From: Lysobacter panacisoli
GTDB taxonomy: Bacteria; Pseudomonadota; Gammaproteobacteria; Xanthomonadales; Xanthomonadaceae
Reading direction: 5' to 3'
Length of the DNA stretch: 64,000 nt
Assembly: GCF_009765165.1 (NCBI RefSeq)
Contig: NZ_VLNU01000001.1
Location: 2,221,001 to 2,285,000, forward strand
Shown: positions 33,447 through 41,687 of the stretch, piece after piece
Numbering within the stretch: the stretch's first letter is position 1
How the letters are laid out: the number at the start of each line of letters is the position of its first letter
Translations under genes and position numbers: made by a program
The notes under the pieces: generated by a model
Database searches by the model: none
What the model was told of the DNA's origin: nothing
Seen by the model: the letters and a program-made list of their open reading frames with translations, nothing else

Positions 33447-35747
33447 ATGCATCCCGTTCCCAGCACCCTTGCCCTTGCCCTTCTGCTCGCCATTCCGGCG
33501 GTGAGCGCTGCCGCCGACACCGCACCGGATGGCGCAGCCGATCCGCAGTCCCTCGTCGCCGCCGCCGCGGCCGCCGGTGCGGCCAACGAGTTCGACCGCA
33601 TCGTCGTCACCGCCACGCGCACCGAGCGCGCGCTGGACGACGTGCCGAACGTGGTCACCGCGATCGACCGCGAACAGATGGATCGCGAGCTCGTCCGCGA
33701 CCTCAAGGATCTGTTCCGCTACGAGCCCGGCATCACGGTGACTGGCGGTGCGGGTCGCTTCGGTGGCATCGGCGACATCCGCATCCGTGGCCTCGGCGGC
33801 AATCGCGTGCGCATCGAGACCGACGGCATCGCGGTGCCGGATGCGTTCTCGATCGGCAGCTTCTCCAACGCCAACCGCAACTTCGTCGATCTCGACACGC
33901 TCAAGGCGGTGGAAGTCGTGCGCGGTCCCGGCAGCGCGCTTTACGGTTCGGACGCGCTGGGCGGCGTGGTCTCGTTCGTCACGAAGGATCCGTTCGATTA
34001 TCTGGGCGAGGGCAAGGACGCCTACTTCGGTCTCAAGCTCGGCTACCTGGGCGAGGACGACAGCCTGTTCGGCAGCGCCACCGCCGCGTTTGGCGGCGAG
34101 CGCTGGTCGGGCCTGGTCGCGGTCGGCCACCACCAGGGCCAGGAGCGCGAGAACATGGGCGAGAACCGCAGCCGCAACAGCTCGCGCACCGCCCCGAATC
34201 CGCAGGACAGCGACGGCCGCAGCCTGCTGACCAAGCTGGTGTTCGCACCGAGCGGGAACCAGCGCTTCAAGCTCACCGTCGAAGGCAACGAGGATAGCGT
34301 CGATACCGACGTGCTCAGCGCGCTCGGCGACAGCTCGACGATCCCGAACACACCGCCGTCGGTGCGCGTGGCCTCGCAGACCGGCGACGACCACCAGACC
34401 CGCGCACGCGTCGCGTTCGCGCATGAGGTCGACGCGCTCGACACCGCGTTCGCCGACTCGCTGCAGTGGCAGATCTACCGCCAGGACAGCGAGACCACGC
34501 AACGCACGCGCGAGGAACGCGCCACGCTGCGCAACGGCGTCGCGATCAATCCGGTGCTGCGCGAGCGCGAGTTCAACTTCGACCAGCGCCTGTACGGTGC
34601 CGATGCGGTGCTGCACAAGGATTTCCGCACGGGCTCCGTCGATCATGCGCTGACCTATGGTGTCGAATTCACGCGTACCGATTTCAAGCAGAAGCGCGAT
34701 GGCCGCGCGACCAACCTGCTCACCGGCACGGTGACCAACGTGATCTCGCCCGACACATTCCCGGTGCGCGACTTCCCCGTCAGTGAGACCTCGCAGGCGG
34801 CCTTGTACGTGCAGGACGAGATTTCGTTCGCCGGCGGCGAATTCCGCCTGATCCCGGCGGTGCGCGTGGATTACTACAAGCTCGATCCGGAACTCGATCC
34901 GATCTTCGCGCAGGACAATCCCGGCGTGGCCGTGGCCGATCTCAGCGAGACCAGCGTGTCGCCGAAGCTCGGCGCGGTGTGGCACTTCACCCAGGACTGG
35001 TCGCTGTTCGGCGGATACCAGCACGGTTTCCGCGCGCCGCCCTATGGCGACGTCAACCTGGGCTTCACCAATCTGCAGTTCGGCTACACGGCCATCCCGA
35101 ATCCGGACCTCAAGCCCGAGACCAGCGATGGTGTCGAGCTGGGTCTGCGCTTCTCCAATGAAGCCGTGTATGCGGAAGTGTCCGGCTACTACAACCGCTA
35201 CGACGACTTCATCGAGTCGGCGTCGCAGGTGAGCCAGCCGCCGCAGACGCCGCTGATCGTGTTCCAGTCGCGCAACATCGCCGATGCGGAGATCTACGGC
35301 ATCGAGGCGCGCGCCGGCGTGGACCTGGGCGCGTACAGCGAAGCGCTCGCGGGCTGGTCGATCAAGGGCGCCGCCGCGTGGTCGAAGGGCGAGGACCGCA
35401 CCACGAACGTGCCGCTGTCGTCGATCGACCCGCTGCGCGCCACGCTCGGCGTCGCGTACGACCGCGACACCTGGGGCGTGGAACTCGCCGGCCGGTTCGC
35501 CGCGCGCAAGGACGAACTTCCGGCCGCGAACCAGTTCGAGATCCCCGGTTACGGCGTGCTCGACCTGCTCGCGCACTGGAACTTCGCGCCGGGCGCGACC
35601 TTCGACGTCGGCGTATTCAACCTCGGCGACCGCAAGTACTGGGACGCCGGCGACGTGCCGGCCGGCACGCTCGCTGCCAGCACCGTCCTCGACCGCTACA
35701 CCAGCCCGGGCCGCAACGTCGGCGTGAGCCTGGCGGTGAGCTGGTGA
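33447..35747 (+). CDS. TonB-dependent hemoglobin/hemin receptor
   Basis: 766 residues. A signal peptide (about 1-22) precedes a low-complexity Ala stretch, the TonB box-like 'DRIVVTATRTERALDDVPN', plug (to about 185: 'LFRYEPGITVTGGAGRFGG', 'IRGLGGNRVRIETDGI', 'VEVVRGPGSALYGSDALGG') and barrel ending 'GVSLAVSW'. The heme-receptor segment shows 'GFRAPPYGDVNLGF' and 'IPNPDLKPETSDG', corresponding to the FRAP and NPNL boxes. The histidine usually found between them is missing here. HemP and Fur context support heme as the ligand. It precedes the DUF6607 and CbiX-like genes. Confidence 0.93.
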   Translation: MHPVPSTLALALLLAIPAVSAAADTAPDGAADPQSLVAAAAAAGAANEFDRIVVTATRTERALDDVPNVVTAIDREQMDRELVRDLKDLFRYEPGITVTGGAGRFGGIGDIRIRGLGGNRVRIETDGIAVPDAFSIGSFSNANRNFVDLDTLKAVEVVRGPGSALYGSDALGGVVSFVTKDPFDYLGEGKDAYFGLKLGYLGEDDSLFGSATAAFGGERWSGLVAVGHHQGQERENMGENRSRNSSRTAPNPQDSDGRSLLTKLVFAPSGNQRFKLTVEGNEDSVDTDVLSALGDSSTIPNTPPSVRVASQTGDDHQTRARVAFAHEVDALDTAFADSLQWQIYRQDSETTQRTREERATLRNGVAINPVLREREFNFDQRLYGADAVLHKDFRTGSVDHALTYGVEFTRTDFKQKRDGRATNLLTGTVTNVISPDTFPVRDFPVSETSQAALYVQDEISFAGGEFRLIPAVRVDYYKLDPELDPIFAQDNPGVAVADLSETSVSPKLGAVWHFTQDWSLFGGYQHGFRAPPYGDVNLGFTNLQFGYTAIPNPDLKPETSDGVELGLRFSNEAVYAEVSGYYNRYDDFIESASQVSQPPQTPLIVFQSRNIADAEIYGIEARAGVDLGAYSEALAGWSIKGAAAWSKGEDRTTNVPLSSIDPLRATLGVAYDRDTWGVELAGRFAARKDELPAANQFEIPGYGVLDLLAHWNFAPGATFDVGVFNLGDRKYWDAGDVPAGTLAASTVLDRYTSPGRNVGVSLAVSW

Positions 35748-35806
35748 CTGCAGCGATGCGTGCCACCGCCCGAACCCTCCAACTGTCCACCCTGATCGAG
35801 CCAGCC

Positions 35807-36754
35807 ATGAACACCAGCCTGCTCTACGCTCCGTTGCTTGCCCTCCTGCTTCCCGTCGCCGCGCATGCGGCGACCACCGACACCGCGCGCGACCGCGCTT
35901 CGATCCTGGCGATGCAGGGCGAGTACATCGTCGACTTCGCCTTCGACGAAACCGTGCTGCTGCAGCCGGGCTACGAGCGCCATCCGGCGATGCGCAGCGG
36001 CGGCAACGAAGTGGTGATCGTGGTGGAGGACTCGCCGGCGAAGATCGTGCTGCAGCACCTGCTGGTAGACGAGAAGAGCGGCCATGTGACCAAGCACTGG
36101 CGCCAGGACTGGACCTACGAAGCGCCCTCGCGCTTCGAGTTCAGCGCGGACCAGACCTGGCAGGTGCGCGCGATCCCGGCGGCGACGACGCAGGGCGCGT
36201 GGACGCAGTGCGTGTTCGAGGTCAGCGACGCGCCGCGTTACTGCGGCACCGGCAAGTGGACTTACGACAACGGCGTGGCGATGTGGACCAGCGACCTGAG
36301 CTGGCGTCCGCTGCCGCGTCGCGAGTACACCAAGCGCAGCGACTACAACGCGATCAGCGCGGTCAATCGCCACACGCTCACGCCGGGCGGCTGGACGCAC
36401 GAGCAGTTCAACACCAAGGTCCTGCGCAAACCGGATGGCACGCAGGTCGAACTGGCGCGCGAGTTCGGTTTCAACGACTACCAGAAGACCACCGAGGTCG
36501 ATTTCAAGCCGGCCTACAGCTACTGGAACGGCACGAAGGACTACTGGGCGAAAGTGCGCGCGCGCTGGGAGCGCTTCCTCGGCAAGTCGCCGGGGGTGCA
36601 CCTGAAGACCAAGATCGACGGCATGGCGATGATCATCCCGCTGTTCGAGCAGGCCGGCGAAGTGGAGAAGGGCAAGAAGGTCGCCGACGGCAAGATCGAC
36701 GCCGTGTTCGCCAAGTGGGTCGAGCCGGCGACGGACAGCGTCGCGACGAAGTAG
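35807..36754 (+). CDS. Exported DUF6607-type protein of the hemin locus
   Basis: 315 residues starting at the ATG at 35807 with a signal peptide (about 1-20, 'LLLPVAAHA'). The mature part is rich in Trp and Tyr ('HWRQDWTYEAP', 'WTYDNGVAMWTSDLSWRPLP', 'YTKRSDYNAI') and has an extended-strand look, with one cysteine pair in 'QCVFEVSDAPRYCG'. It resembles the family named DUF6607, which is found next to hemin receptors. It lies 59 bases after the receptor stop. Exported location and iron-linked expression are inferred; function unknown. Confidence 0.8.
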   Translation: MNTSLLYAPLLALLLPVAAHAATTDTARDRASILAMQGEYIVDFAFDETVLLQPGYERHPAMRSGGNEVVIVVEDSPAKIVLQHLLVDEKSGHVTKHWRQDWTYEAPSRFEFSADQTWQVRAIPAATTQGAWTQCVFEVSDAPRYCGTGKWTYDNGVAMWTSDLSWRPLPRREYTKRSDYNAISAVNRHTLTPGGWTHEQFNTKVLRKPDGTQVELAREFGFNDYQKTTEVDFKPAYSYWNGTKDYWAKVRARWERFLGKSPGVHLKTKIDGMAMIIPLFEQAGEVEKGKKVADGKIDAVFAKWVEPATDSVATK

Positions 36755-36846
36755 GCGGGAGCCCGGATCCGTCGCCCGGCGGCGGATCCCGGCCTGTTTC
36801 GACAACGCAGGTGCGTCGCGACGACGTCGCGCGCAGGGAGAGGGAA

Positions 36847-37767
36847 ATGAAAGCCTGGATGATGGCCGCGCTCGCGGCGGCGGCACTGTCGGCGCCGGCC
36901 CATGCGAAGGATGCGAACGACTTCGGCGTGCTGGTGATGGCGCACGGTGGCGGTCCGCAGTGGAATCGTGAAGTCGGTGACGCACTGGCTCCGCTGGCGC
37001 GGGAGCAGCCGCTGGAGATCGCGTTCGGCATGGCTGATGCGGCCAGCCTGCAGGAAGGCGTCGAGCGCCTGCAGGCGCAGGGCGTGAAACGCATCGGCGT
37101 GGTGCGCCTGTTCGTCAGCGGCGAGAGCTGGTACGAACGAACGGCGCAGATCGTCGGGCTCGCGCCAGGCGCGCCGCCGCGTCCTGCCGTGGGCCATTCG
37201 CAGCACTCCGGGCATGGCGAGCATGGTGGGCATCGCATGGAGTTCTGGCGACTCGACAGCAAGGCCGAGTTCGCGATGAGCCACGAGGGCCTGATGGACG
37301 CGCCGGAAATGGGCGAAGTGCTCGCCGAGCGCGCGCGTGGACTGAGCCGCGATGCGGCGAAGGAAGACGTCCTGATCCTCGCCCACGGACCGGCCGACGA
37401 CGCCGAGGATGCGCGCTGGAAGGCGCAGCTCGATGGACGTGCCGAGCGCGTGCGCGCGGCGTTGCCGTTCCGTCGCGTGCAGGTCGAAACCCTGCGCGAG
37501 GACTGGCCGGACAAACGCGAAGCGGCCGAAGCGCGCATTCGCGCCTACGTCGAGCGCGCGAATCGCGAAGGCGGACGCGCGCTCGTGGTTCCGTTCCGCG
37601 TGCAGGGGTTCGGTCCGTACGCGAAGGTGCTCGCGGGCCTGGACTACGCGTCCGACGGTCGCGGCCTGGTGCCGTCGCCGCAACTGACGCAGTGGGTGCA
37701 GCGCCAGGCATCGCAGCTGCGCACGCAGTTTCCGGCCGCTGCCGGATCGGCTGCCGCCGCGCCCTGA
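36847..37767 (+). CDS. Exported CbiX/sirohydrochlorin-chelatase-like protein
   Basis: 306 residues with a signal peptide (MKAWMMAALAAAALSAPAHA) and two CbiX-type half-domains: 'GVLVMAHGGGPQWNREVGDAL' region near 28-48 and 'DVLILAHGPADDAEDARW' near 175-195. Each has the chelatase His ('AHG'). Between them is a histidine-rich stretch 'HSQHSGHGEHGGH' (about 117-129) that could bind metal. CbiX and SirB enzymes are cytoplasmic metal chelatases; an exported version is unusual. Start at 36847 after 'agggaga'-like purines. It is last in the hemin locus, 92 bases after the DUF6607 gene, so a role in handling heme iron or a metal tetrapyrrole at the periplasm is possible but unproven. Confidence 0.8.
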   Translation: MKAWMMAALAAAALSAPAHAKDANDFGVLVMAHGGGPQWNREVGDALAPLAREQPLEIAFGMADAASLQEGVERLQAQGVKRIGVVRLFVSGESWYERTAQIVGLAPGAPPRPAVGHSQHSGHGEHGGHRMEFWRLDSKAEFAMSHEGLMDAPEMGEVLAERARGLSRDAAKEDVLILAHGPADDAEDARWKAQLDGRAERVRAALPFRRVQVETLREDWPDKREAAEARIRAYVERANREGGRALVVPFRVQGFGPYAKVLAGLDYASDGRGLVPSPQLTQWVQRQASQLRTQFPAAAGSAAAAP

Positions 37768-37802
37768 GCGGCGCGGCGACTGCCTGCAGGTGAAGCGAGT
37801 CG

Positions 37803-38909
37803 TTAAAGGACGACGTCCGCCGCGATGACCATCGACAGCGCGTGTGTCGGCGGCGCGGGGGGCGCGGGCGGCGCCGGAAGCGCGCTCGGCGGCGAAGGCG
37901 GTGCCGGCGTCGCGGGCGGCGCCTTCGGAGCGGCCGGAGGCGCGGGCGGTGCGGGCGGCGCCGGGGGCACCGGCAGGCGCGCCATCTTCGGCACCGTGAT
38001 CTGCGTGTTCGCGCTCTTGCGATCGCGCAGATAGGTCACGCCGACGCGGCTGCTCTCCGGCTTGCCGCGCAGTGCGGCCATCGCCTCGCGCGGCGAGTTC
38101 ACCGGCTTGCCGTCGATGTCCTGGATCACGTCGCCCGATTCCAGGCCGGCCAGTTCCGGACCGGTGCTGAGCACGAGCACGCCACGGTTCGCGCCGAAGT
38201 AGCGGCCGAGCTTCGCATCCACCGTCGCCAGGTTCAGGCCGTTCCAGCGGAACGCATCAGCGAGCAACGGCAGGTGGCAGTCCTCGCCATCGCAGTCGCC
38301 GAGCGGGCCAAGGCGGATGAGTTCGGTGCGCACCTGCGGCGAGATCAGCGGCAGCGGGCGCTCGACCGGCCTGCCGTCGACGTCGCGGAACATCAGCACG
38401 CGTTCGCCGAGTTGCGGCGTGGCACGCACGGTCGCGGCGCGTCCGTCGCGCGTGTAGGCGAGGGCGACGGCCGAGTCGGTGTCGAGCTTGCCCAGCTGTT
38501 CGCGCGCCTGCGCGAGGCGTGCCTCGGACGTGGCACCGTCGAGCTTGCCGCCGTTGATCGAAGTGAGTACGTCGCCCGTGCGCAGGCCGGCCTTCGACGC
38601 GGCGCTGTCCGGCGTGACCGCGGCGATGCGCACGCCGGCCTTCGCCTCCGGTGCGAGCACGACGCCGAGCACTGGGCGCTGCACGAAACGACGTTCGAAT
38701 TCGCGCTCGAACACGGCACGGTCGAAGTTCGCGTTGCCGCGCGTGAGTTCGGCGTAGCGCTTGGCGGCGCGGTTGAGCTCGGCGCGCGCGGCTTCGACTT
38801 CCTTGGTGTCGGCGGCGTCCTTGCCGGTGGTCTGTGCACTGGCGGCGCAGGCGAGGAGCAATCCCAGCGAGGCGGCCAGCAGGGTCGGCTTGGAACGGAA
38901 CGGGATCAT
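37803..38909 (-). CDS. Exported two-PDZ-domain protein with Pro/Ala-rich tail
   Basis: 368 residues with a signal peptide (1-25, 'LACAASAQ') and a coiled segment 'EVEAARAELNRAAKRYAEL'. PDZ domain 1 at about 75-160 has 'LGVVLAPEAKAGVRI', 'AASKAGLRTGDVLTSING'; PDZ domain 2 at about 230-312 has 'RGVLVLSTGPELAGLESGDVIQDIDG'. The tail (about 316-358) is a low-complexity P-A-P repeat coded by a ggcgg-rich DNA repeat (37849-37981), then 'LSMVIAADVVL'. There is no protease domain, so it is an adaptor or sensor rather than DegP. It is third in the ECF-sigma/anti-sigma unit and could transmit envelope stress (inference). Confidence 0.87.
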   Translation of the reverse strand: MIPFRSKPTLLAASLGLLLACAASAQTTGKDAADTKEVEAARAELNRAAKRYAELTRGNANFDRAVFEREFERRFVQRPVLGVVLAPEAKAGVRIAAVTPDSAASKAGLRTGDVLTSINGGKLDGATSEARLAQAREQLGKLDTDSAVALAYTRDGRAATVRATPQLGERVLMFRDVDGRPVERPLPLISPQVRTELIRLGPLGDCDGEDCHLPLLADAFRWNGLNLATVDAKLGRYFGANRGVLVLSTGPELAGLESGDVIQDIDGKPVNSPREAMAALRGKPESSRVGVTYLRDRKSANTQITVPKMARLPVPPAPPAPPAPPAAPKAPPATPAPPSPPSALPAPPAPPAPPTHALSMVIAADVVL

Positions 38910-38945
38910 GGGTGCAGGGTCCTGCGGCGGGTGGAAGGTGAGGAA

Positions 38946-39758
38946 TCAGTCGACGCTGACGAGCGCGCCGTCGTAGCGCTCGCCGTGGGTGGTGAGCCAG
39001 CGCTGGGTGGTTTCGACGCCGGCCAGTTCGCGCAGCGTCGCCACGCGTTCCTGCCACAGCAGCGTGCGATCGGTGTCGGCCAGGCCCGGCTGCGAGAGCG
39101 AGGCATCGATGCGGCCGATGCGTTCGTCCAGTCCAGCCGCGAGCGAGGCGGCATTCGCGGACGCGACGCGGTCGTCGCGCGCCAGCGCCACGAGCGCTTC
39201 GAGCTGCGCGGATTCGGACTGCAGCGACTGCACGTCGGCGAACGTGTCGGTCTTCGACGTCGCGGCGGTATCGGACGAAGGCGTCGCGTCTGCGACCAGG
39301 CGGCGTGGTTCGACAGTGTGCGGCGGCGCGGTCGGTGACGGGCGCCGCTTGCGCGGCGTGGCGGCCGGCTGGTGCGCGACCGCTTCGTCGACCTTCGGCG
39401 CGACCGTCGTCGTCGCGACGGCGGGCGTCGTGTCGATGGTGCTGGCGGAGGCGGGCGAAGGCGTCGTGGCGATCGGAGCCGCCGTGTGTGCGACGGTCGG
39501 CGCCGGCGCGTCCGGCGATGCAGGTTCGCGCATCAGCATCGGCACCAGCGCGACCGCCGACACCGCGGCGGCGGTCGCCAGCCACAGCGGCCAGCGCGCA
39601 CGTCGCGCCTGCGCCGTGCGTGTGTTGCCGCCGCGCGCATCGAGTGCGCGCGACATGCGGTTCCAGCCGTCGGCCGGCGGCGCTTCCATCGGCAACGCGG
39701 CGAACGCGGTGCCCCAATCGGAAGGCGTGGGCTTCAGGGTGTTTTCGGCGTCAGGCAT
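38946..39758 (-). CDS. Single-pass membrane protein, probable anti-sigma factor
   Basis: 270 residues: a cytoplasmic N-terminal part (1-55, 'DWGTAFAALPMEAPPADGWNRM'), one helix at about 57-76 ('WPLWLATAAAVSAVALVPML'), a Thr/Ala/Pro-rich periplasmic linker (77-165) and a helical C-terminal domain ('SAQLEALVALARDDRVAS'). No zinc ZAS motif is seen, so it is not a canonical zinc anti-sigma. Its place between an ECF sigma gene and a PDZ protein, and its topology, suggest anti-sigma or membrane-sensor function. The repeat element 39777-40044 lies just upstream. Confidence 0.75.
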   Translation of the reverse strand: MPDAENTLKPTPSDWGTAFAALPMEAPPADGWNRMSRALDARGGNTRTAQARRARWPLWLATAAAVSAVALVPMLMREPASPDAPAPTVAHTAAPIATTPSPASASTIDTTPAVATTTVAPKVDEAVAHQPAATPRKRRPSPTAPPHTVEPRRLVADATPSSDTAATSKTDTFADVQSLQSESAQLEALVALARDDRVASANAASLAAGLDERIGRIDASLSQPGLADTDRTLLWQERVATLRELAGVETTQRWLTTHGERYDGALVSVD

Positions 39759-39776
39759 GGGCCTTCTCCGGTTTTA

Positions 39777-40044
39777 GGAGCCTGTCTACGGCCTTTCCGA
39801 GGCATCGCGTTGCCCCGAGGAGGCAGCCAGGTGGTGTTGCGCGCCGCCGCGCCTTGCTGATTGCAAGGTCAAGGCGTGCGGCGCCGCATGGCTGCCTCAT
39901 CGGGGCAACCCACAGGGCCGGGGCTGCGGGCCTGCAGCGCTGCGTCATCACTCGGTCGTGTATCGACATACGCTTCCTCGTTCTTCCTTGCTCTGCAGGC
40001 CCGCAGTCCCGGCGCGAGCCTCGGAAAGGTCGTAGACAGGCTCC
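39777..40044. repeat. 268-base element with terminal and internal inverted repeats (MITE-like)
   Basis: Terminal inverted repeats of 27 bases with one mismatch: 39777-39803 begins 'ggagcctgtctacg', and 40018-40044 is its reverse complement. Inside are two more palindromic arms. One pairs 'ttgccccga...aggcagcca' (39811-39832) with 'tggctgcct...tcggggcaa' (about 39889-39909). The other pairs 'gccggggctgcgggcctgcag' type sequence near 39918-39938 with its near-complement at about 39994-40014. There is no transposase. The right end lies inside the ECF sigma gene. No second copy occurs in the window. Confidence 0.82.
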
Positions 40045-40646
40045 AACAGTTCGCGCAGGCGGCGACCGCCGCGCGCGAGCTGGGATTTGGAAAAACTCGG
40101 CGTGCGCTGCATCAGCGAGGCGATCTCGTCGTGGGTGTAGCCCTCGGCGTGGTACAGCCACAGCACGCTGCGGGTCGAAGCAGGCAACTGCGCGAGCGCG
40201 CGCGTGAGCGCGGCGGCATCGGCGGCTGCGGCGGGCAGCGGACCGGGATCGACCGCCAGCTCGTCGCCGTCCAGCGGCACGTCGGCAACGTGGCGACGCT
40301 GGCTGCGCATTCGCATCAGCGCCTCGTTCACGGCGATCTGGCGCACCCAGCCCCAGAACGGGCTGCCGCCGCTGCCGCGGAAATCGCCGAGCTTGGCGTG
40401 CACCTTGATCATCGTTTCCTGCAGCACTTCGGCCGCCTCCTCGCGATCGCCGCCGTACGCGCCCCCCAGCATCCGCAGCGCGAGGTTGAACACGGGGCGC
40501 TCGAACCAGCGGTAGAGCTGCTCGAACGCCGCCCGTTCGCCGCCGCGCGCACGCGCCAGCAGGGCGTCGGGCACGTCGATGGCGAAGCTGCTCCGGGGCG
40601 CGGACGTCTCGGCTGGCAGGGGCACGGGATCTGGGGTCGGCGGCAT
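39948..40646 (-). CDS. ECF RNA polymerase sigma factor with C-terminus altered by a repeat element
   Basis: 232 residues. Sigma region 2 lies at about 40-105 ('FEQLYRWFERPVFNLALRM', 'EEAAEVLQETMIKVH', 'FWGWVRQIAVNEALMRMRS') and region 4 at about 150-200 ('LPASTRSVLWLYHAEGYTHDEIASLM' segment, 'RTPSFSKSQLARGGRRLREL'). It would normally end near residue 202; the last 30 residues ('PVYDLSEARAG...CRYTTE') are translated from the inverted-repeat element. The start at 40646 follows 'aggggaatgac'. It heads the operon with the anti-sigma-like and PDZ genes, and is divergent from the SPFH gene. Confidence 0.9.
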   Translation of the reverse strand: MPPTPDPVPLPAETSAPRSSFAIDVPDALLARARGGERAAFEQLYRWFERPVFNLALRMLGGAYGGDREEAAEVLQETMIKVHAKLGDFRGSGGSPFWGWVRQIAVNEALMRMRSQRRHVADVPLDGDELAVDPGPLPAAAADAAALTRALAQLPASTRSVLWLYHAEGYTHDEIASLMQRTPSFSKSQLARGGRRLRELLEPVYDLSEARAGTAGLQSKEERGSVCRYTTE

Positions 40647-40730
40647 GTCATTCCCCTAGATGCGGAAAGCTCCCGGACCGTCGCAACGGCGGTTCGGCCT
40701 ATACTCGATCCCACTTACAAGGAGGGGATC

Positions 40731-41684
40731 ATGGACCTGGGTGTAGTGCTGAGCGTCGTCCTGCTGTTCGCTGGCGTGGTCCTGGTTCTGAAGGCGGTGC
40801 GGATGGTGCCGCAGGGGTATGAATGGACCGTGGAGCGCTTCGGGCGCTACACCCATACGATGGACCCGGGTCTGCACTTCCTGATCCCGATCGTCTACGG
40901 CGTCGGCCGCAAGATCAACATGATGGAACAGGTGATGGACGTCCCCAGCCAGGACGTGATCACCAAGGACAACGCCGTGGTGAAGGTGGACGGCGTGGTG
41001 TACTTCCAGGTGCTCGACGCCGCCAAGGCGGCCTACGAGGTCGCCCAGCTCGAGATCGCCATCCTCAACCTGGTGATGACCAACATCCGCACGTCCATCG
41101 GCTCGATGGACCTGGACGAATCGCTGTCCAAGCGCGACGAGATCAACGCCAAGGTGCTGGTGGCCGTCGACGCGGCGACCCATCCGTGGGGCCTGAAGGT
41201 CAACCGCATCGAGCTCAAGGACATCCAGCCGCCGCGCGACCTGGTCGATTCGATGGCGCGGCAGATGAAGGCCGAGCGCGAGAAGCGCGCCAACATCCTG
41301 GAGGCCGAAGGCCATCGCCAGGCGGAGATCCTGCGCGCCGAGGGCGAGAAGCAGGCCGCGATCCTGGAAGCCGAAGGCAAGCGCGAGGCCGCGTTCCGCG
41401 AAGCCGAAGCGCGCGAGCGCCTGGCCGAGGCCGAGGCCAAGGCGACGCAGCTGGTGTCGGATGCGATCGCCAACGGCAACGTCAACGCCATCAACTATTT
41501 CGTCGCGCAGAAGTACATCGAGGCGTTCAAGGCGCTCGCGGAAGCGCCGAACCAGAAGTTCGTGATGATGCCGATGGAGTCCGCCGGCGTGATCGGCTCG
41601 CTGGCCGGCATCGCCGAGCTGGCGAAGGAAGCGTTGGATCGGCAACCGCCGCGCGCGGTGCCGCCGCCGCGCGCGGGAGGCTGA
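40731..41684 (+). CDS. SPFH/Band-7 membrane protein (QmcA/stomatin-like)
   Basis: 317 residues from the ATG at 40731, preceded by a strong 'aaggagggg'. It has an N-terminal helix (about 3-22), SPFH domain (about 25-190: 'RMVPQGYEWTVERFGRYTHTMDPGL', 'VSQDVITKDNAVVKVDGVVYF'-type wording, 'RTSIGSMDLDESLSKRDEIN') and a long Ala/Glu-rich coiled coil (about 195-265) that drives oligomer ring formation. Related to E. coli QmcA and stomatin, which organise membrane microdomains and regulate FtsH-type proteases. The next gene is its usual NfeD partner, three bases away. Confidence 0.94.
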   Translation: MDLGVVLSVVLLFAGVVLVLKAVRMVPQGYEWTVERFGRYTHTMDPGLHFLIPIVYGVGRKINMMEQVMDVPSQDVITKDNAVVKVDGVVYFQVLDAAKAAYEVAQLEIAILNLVMTNIRTSIGSMDLDESLSKRDEINAKVLVAVDAATHPWGLKVNRIELKDIQPPRDLVDSMARQMKAEREKRANILEAEGHRQAEILRAEGEKQAAILEAEGKREAAFREAEARERLAEAEAKATQLVSDAIANGNVNAINYFVAQKYIEAFKALAEAPNQKFVMMPMESAGVIGSLAGIAELAKEALDRQPPRAVPPPRAGG

Positions 41685-41687
41685 CGC

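Noticed and set aside
37849..37981. CRISPR-like tandem repeat
   Set aside because: It is a short degenerate ggcggc/gcgggc repeat that codes the Pro/Ala tail of the PDZ protein; no spacers of constant length and no cas genes. No CRISPR array is seen anywhere in the window.
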